The notes below the pieces were generated by a model. It did no database searches, was not told the origin of the DNA, and saw only the letters and a program-made list of their open reading frames with translations. The position numbers and the translations under genes are program-made. Of a DNA stretch of 64,000 nt, positions 59,652-64,000 are shown in pieces (position 1 is the stretch's first letter; each line of letters opens with the position of its first letter). The stretch covers positions 530,001 through 594,000 of the forward strand of contig NC_087389.1 in assembly GCF_963675165.1 (NCBI RefSeq), given 5' to 3'. This DNA is from Halichondria panicea (Eukaryota; Porifera; Demospongiae; Suberitida; Halichondriidae).

Positions 59652-60879
59652 CTCCCCCGCCTACACGCACACACACACACACACAGCTTCATAATGGTTC
59701 TTGTTGTGCAGGAAAAAGAAGTCGAGTCAAGTGCGGTCCATTGTATGGCAAGACACTAGCGTAGTCGGTAAGCTTAGACTGTCATGATAGGTGTAATATA
59801 ATATCCATGTTTTGTAGCAATTCGTCTACTGTAACAGTAACAGACGCTTTATTCGTTCTTTCCAACCTCTTCAGTGGACCACACCCTCTTTCCTCGGCAA
59901 GAGATCCCACAAAGGTCAAAGGACACCCAGCCCTCACGATTGGCACAGCTGCTGGCAGAATACAACAAACTATCGGCCAACCCTTACTTCGAATTCGGAC
60001 GCTTCAATGGCGAGGTGAGTAATCAAAAGCTATAACTGTTAATGGCTACTGGCTACTATTCTTCTTCAGAATCATGGATTTGCTGTAGCCAACGTCTATC
60101 GCATTTTCTTGCCTATGTCTAAGGTAGTTTTATTTCTGATCATGTGACATGCTACCACTCGCTCCACCCTCTTATAGACTCCCCTGCGCCCGATCATCAT
60201 CACAGTACTGCGTGAGTTAGTAGCAATATTCTCATGCACACTTTGGTTTGCACAGTTGAAACCGTCTATTGGCCACTCCATGTATGACTAGGTCACTCTC
60301 CTACTATGTATAATACTGCCAGGTTAATGGTCTCTCCATAGCATGTGTTTGGACCTGTGTTAGCAGGCCACCCTCTATAATACAGCCACTGTTGACCGCG
60401 TGTTTTATTTATTATTTGTTAGTTCAGAGATGTGTTTGGTGACCATTAACGTCCACTGGCAGAATGGTGATGTATTTCTTTGCCCTCACAGACAAGGCCA
60501 CCATTCGTGATATGATAGGACTCACTTTTTGGAAATACATTGAAGAAACTAAAGATCCCGTCAAACTGGTTAGTCCACTCTCTAGCTCAATAGGTAGCGC
60601 CATAATATTACGTACTTGAAGATTTGCTTTTGCTACTCACCTTTAACCCTTGGACTTGTGACATAATTATATAAGATCCGAAGATTTAATGTTCCTTTCT
60701 TACACCACAGGGTCCAGTTGACAATTACTCTGTAATGATATCGGAGGAGGATGGTGATATTGACACAGACCTACCTCGTACGTACCACACCCACTAACGG
60801 GTAGCTATCACTTGTGATGCTATTACCCCCCTCCACCCCCCTCCACACACACACACACATGCACACACACACATGCACG

Positions 60880-60917
<38 letters not shown>

Positions 60918-60955
60918 CACACACACATGCACACACACACGCACACACACACACA

Positions 60956-61020
<65 letters not shown>

Positions 61021-63287
61021 CTCTTGAGAGGGAAGACAGAGTGGCCAAATTCAGGTTCAAATATCTCGGAATCATCAAGGTAAGTAGGATTAGTTTTCAG
61101 TGTACTGTACAGACGTACTATTCAGTTAGTGTAACTATGTTGCTTATTTCATGAACATGTTCTATGTACGCTGTTATAATTATTTTTATGGTTCACTTTC
61201 TGTCCCCCCACAGACTAAGAAAGACGACGATCCTCCCAAACATCTCGTGGTCAAAGTGTAAGTATTTATATGATAATAGCAGAGCCTGGTCTACAGTATA
61301 TGTAAGTCTACTTACTTCAGCTGTGCATTAATAATATGAACGCATATTGAATGTACATGTATATAGCCTATAGGCATAGCCACACGATATTGGACGCTTT
61401 GTCAGACCCCCGTGGACTAACTCTTACACTGCATTGTATTCTCATGCAGACACTATGAGCATGGAGGCTTCTCCACTCTGGCAGTGGATAGTCTGAGAGT
61501 GGAGATGGCAGAGCTGCTTGATAGAGTCATCAAGAAGAGGAGGCTGCAAATACACGGTGTGTGTGTGTGTGTGTGGGGGGGGGGGGGTCAATCTGAATGT
61601 TTCTGCTTATTGATATCTTTTTTGTTACAATTTTTTTATAGAGGGCTAGACTTAGTGGAATCCATGTATGTAGTTCACATTTTAACATCACTATCATCTT
61701 GTATACTCCCTCCTGCAGGTTATGAGCTGGAGAAGAAGGATCGGCCCGGACTAGTGGTGGACCTGAGCAGCACACTGGAGAGTCAGGGAACTATGGACTT
61801 CATTCTCGTCAAACACATCGGTACGTATGTATGTATCAAGGTTGCATCACTGAACCTGAGTATATATAGTCTAGACACGTATATGCGTTTAATAGACAAT
61901 CACGCTTTGTTTGAGCATTCTAATTCAATCTATCTCATAATTATATTCAAATTATCTTAATTGATACTCTTGGTGAATTATGGAGCCAATCCACCCACTC
62001 ATCACTATACTAAACCCTCCCCCTCCCTCAGGGCGTCGGCAAACAGCCCCTGCGTCTCCAATGGAGGACGTCGATGATGACTCTAGTCAGACACACGTAC
62101 GAGCTGAGCTCACCAGTCACCAATACAAGGTGAGGTCATGAGACTCGGTCCGATAAGTCACGTGATCATTATCTCATTACAGGCTTACAGGGTGATACAA
62201 ATGCATAAGGTTCGGTCGAACACAGAGGTCCTTCTAGGTGAGCTCTTTTGTGCCATTAAGATGTATGATGTTCAGTTTGCATTTCTGGCTTCACTTTTCT
62301 GCTACATGTAGAGTATGTTAGTTTATATGGATTGCTCGTTACCTAGCTTGCATGGTCCTACAGTGGAATATAGCTATACAAGCCAAACAGTTGATGTACT
62401 GTACACACTACTGTGTCTGCAGGTGTGTCCGGCCAGTTCATTGAAGTGGACCCAGTGAGTCAGTCTCGCTCAGGACTGCCCTCCATCCTCAGGTCTAAGA
62501 GTGCTCAGAAATCAGTGAGTGCTAGCTGCAACGTATAAACTTGGTCATCAGATGTTATGGGTCCTACTGGCACTGCCTTAAACTCCACTGAAAGTAAAAA
62601 AAACCATGCTGTGGTTTTAAGCAGTTGGCCTTTCTTCAAAGGGTAGCCATTAAGAGAGATAATTCCACTGCATGCACTTGTCTAGATCATTATAATAAAT
62701 GTTAGGGTGCCTTAATTATTTCACTCTCTACTAACTAGCTGTTCGCCAAAAATTTAATTTGTTGAAATTGTATATAGCTGCTATAGTACTGATTGATTGT
62801 ATCTGTATGTACGTGCAGAACAAATATGACATTCAGAAGATCTGTGCTTGTGAGATCACTGACGACCGCAATGCCCAGCGTGTGGTGTTCAGGATCATCA
62901 GGGTGGGTAAGGAAGATGGAGCCTACAAACACCTCGACTTTGAGGCACCTGTCGCCATGGCAAGTGAGTGATAAGAAACCAATATCAGAGACAGGTGGAT
63001 GTACATGTGTATATACTTAGGGATACTATACATGTCACTTAGAGCTTTAGTAAGTCTAGTGGAGTTTTATATGACTGGATGGATACCAGTATCTCTGTGC
63101 ATGCCATTTTGAATATACTGTAGTAGATTCTCATCCACCATTTCTTATGTTTGCTACAGAGGAGATAGTGAGAAAGATTGGGCTGATTCTGGAGGTCGTC
63201 TTTGGTGGGGGAAAGTCAGACTATGAAGAATGGAAAGAGCAGAACAAAGGACGAAAAGCTTCTAAAAGTGTTTCAGTTGCTTCGTAA
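59088..63287 (+). CDS. MAPKAP1: SIN1, target of rapamycin complex 2 subunit MAPKAP1
   Basis: Scaffold of TORC2 that recruits Akt/SGK/PKC substrates and senses PIP3 through its PH domain. Eighteen exons in phase (518 aa, human 522): 59088-59160, 59293-59389, 59456-59584, 59712-59767, 59875-60014, 60070-60123, 60178-60211, 60492-60568, 60711-60777, 61021-61079, 61214-61257, 61450-61556, 61719-61820, 62032-62129, 62183-62237, 62423-62514, 62819-62963, 63160-63287. The N-terminus [17 protein letters not shown] is diagnostic (human MAFLDNPTIILAHIRQS). CRIM domain follows ([22 protein letters not shown]). Ras-binding-like region has [11 protein letters not shown] and [16 protein letters not shown]-terminal PH domain has ICACEITDD and [10 protein letters not shown]. 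The tail is basic and Ser-rich. Exon 10 opens directly after a long CA repeat. Confidence 0.96.
59601..59685. repeat. (CA)n microsatellite, SIN1 intron 3
   Basis: Two CA tracts flanking acaactcccccgcctacac, an internal ~20-bp duplication. Confidence 0.88.
60319..60387 (-). repeat. Single inverted copy of the PI3K-B intron minisatellite unit
   Basis: Reverse complement of the 15776-16188 unit, from gccaggttaatgg to tataatacagcc, in SIN1 intron 7. Confidence 0.85.
60845..61020. repeat. (CA)n microsatellite ending at the SIN1 exon 10 acceptor
   Basis: About 175 bp of CA with tgcacg interruptions. The last ca + g forms the acceptor at 61020/61021. Confidence 0.95.
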
Positions 63288-63475
63288 ACTGCTTTTTTAT
63301 ATAATTATGTGTGTGTGTGTGTGTACTGAATTGTGGTCAACTTTTATGAAAATATTATTTTTTTGCATACATCAACTCGACAATACTAGTGGGCGGTGCC
63401 CTTGTTTGGCAAAGGTCGTCAATATAATTAACACATTACTGTTTCTTTCTCAAACGTTGTGGGTATGAAGTGAAG

Positions 63476-63937
63476 ATGTCTGGGATATCATTCTCCATCA
63501 AGAAGACAGAGCCCTCTAAAGTTATCAAGAGCCAGAGTGCTGGCAAAGATGAGGAGAAGAAAGATTATGTTCTGGAGCTAGAGGGGAAGGAAATCAAGAG
63601 GTAGAAAGAGGGTGGGACACGTGTACAATACAATATCCAAGTCCTCTGCCGTTAAAAAATAATAATGGTTTTCTAACATGTGGGTTGTATATCGTAAGTC
63701 ATAAGCCTCTCCCCCTCCTGCACTGCAGCACCCTCCCCAGGCACGAGAAGAAGGAGTTGATTATCAAGATGATTGGTAAGAACAACTGGCGAATACCATC
63801 GACATCGCAGAGCAAAGAGACAGGCCTGACTAGTGAGGCCAAGAAGAAAGGCAGTCAAATCCAGGCAGACAAGATGGAGGGTAAGAGTTCTGAAGAGATG
63901 CAGCTGGAGAGAGAAGCAGCTGACGCAGTAATAAGAG
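63476..63937 (+). CDS. GPKOW: GPKOW/SPP2-like G-patch spliceosomal protein, 5' end (partial)
   Basis: N-terminal two exons (63476-63600, 63729-63937) of a gene that continues past the window. GPKOW is a spliceosome component with one G-patch and KOW motifs. The visible part has the start MSGISFSIKKTEPSKVIKS (family: PISFGF...), then KDYVLELEGKEIKS and KKELIIKMIGKNNWR, aligning with the conserved KDFLKTVEGRELQS...KELVIPLI block. A Lys/Gln linker leads to EREAADAVIRG, the usual sequence before the G-patch. G-patch and KOW domains themselves are outside the window. A second donor (MI|GKNN, gtaaga at 63776) could be used but the open frame through it matches the family better. It starts 188 bp after the SIN1 stop, same strand. 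Confidence 0.75.
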
Positions 63938-64000
63938 GTGAATGGATCCGTATACTGAGATGTATATGTGATATTGTTCGTTACTGATATGATTTTTGAA

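Overview
The window is nuclear DNA of an early-branching animal, most likely a sponge. This is inferred from four things: (i) metazoan-type genes with many short GT-AG introns (often 46-60 bp), (ii) very tight gene packing, (iii) abundant CA/GT microsatellites and small inverted-repeat elements inside introns, and (iv) a large beta-helix plus multi-pass membrane protein of a kind I associate with sponge gene sets. No species is claimed. All gene models were built by eye from splice consensus, reading-phase continuity and remembered family motifs. No alignment, RNA or database search was possible.

Layout: the 3' exon of a mitochondrial ribosomal protein L28-like gene (67-406 +); KMT5/SUV4-20 histone methyltransferase (571-4144 -); a Caprin-type RNA-binding protein (4609-7395 +); two class I (p110-gamma-like) PI3-kinase catalytic subunits head to head (7892-15028 - and 15235-26370 +); a single-coding-exon 1,291-residue beta-helix/multi-pass membrane protein (27035-30910 -); EDEM-type ER mannosidase-like protein (31195-36612 +); a small secreted, probably GPI-anchored protein (36889-38310 -); ADAM10-type metalloprotease (38469-42180 +); omega-class glutathione transferase (42448-43864 +); a thioester-containing alpha-2-macroglobulin-like protein (44048-58806 -, 37 coding exons); the TORC2 subunit SIN1/MAPKAP1 (59088-63287 +); and the 5' end of a GPKOW-like spliceosomal G-patch gene (63476-63937 +, runs off the window).

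The genes alternate in orientation. Five divergent pairs have start codons only 158-464 bp apart, and the intervening pairs converge. PI3K and SIN1 belong to one signalling axis (PIP3 to TORC2). ADAM10 and the thioester protein are cell-surface/secreted, EDEM acts in ER quality control, and KMT5, Caprin and GPKOW act in chromatin and RNA. I infer no operon-like functional unit beyond shared promoters.

The most unusual structures are: a ~1.4 kb inverted duplication inside the alpha-2-macroglobulin-like gene, whose antisense copy carries a 13-nt deletion at the catalytic-histidine codon; the paired PI3Ks with matching exon lengths; tandem repeats whose unit contains or starts at a 5' splice site (four genes); CA repeats that run directly into 3' splice sites; two GC-AG introns; and several short inverted-repeat elements.
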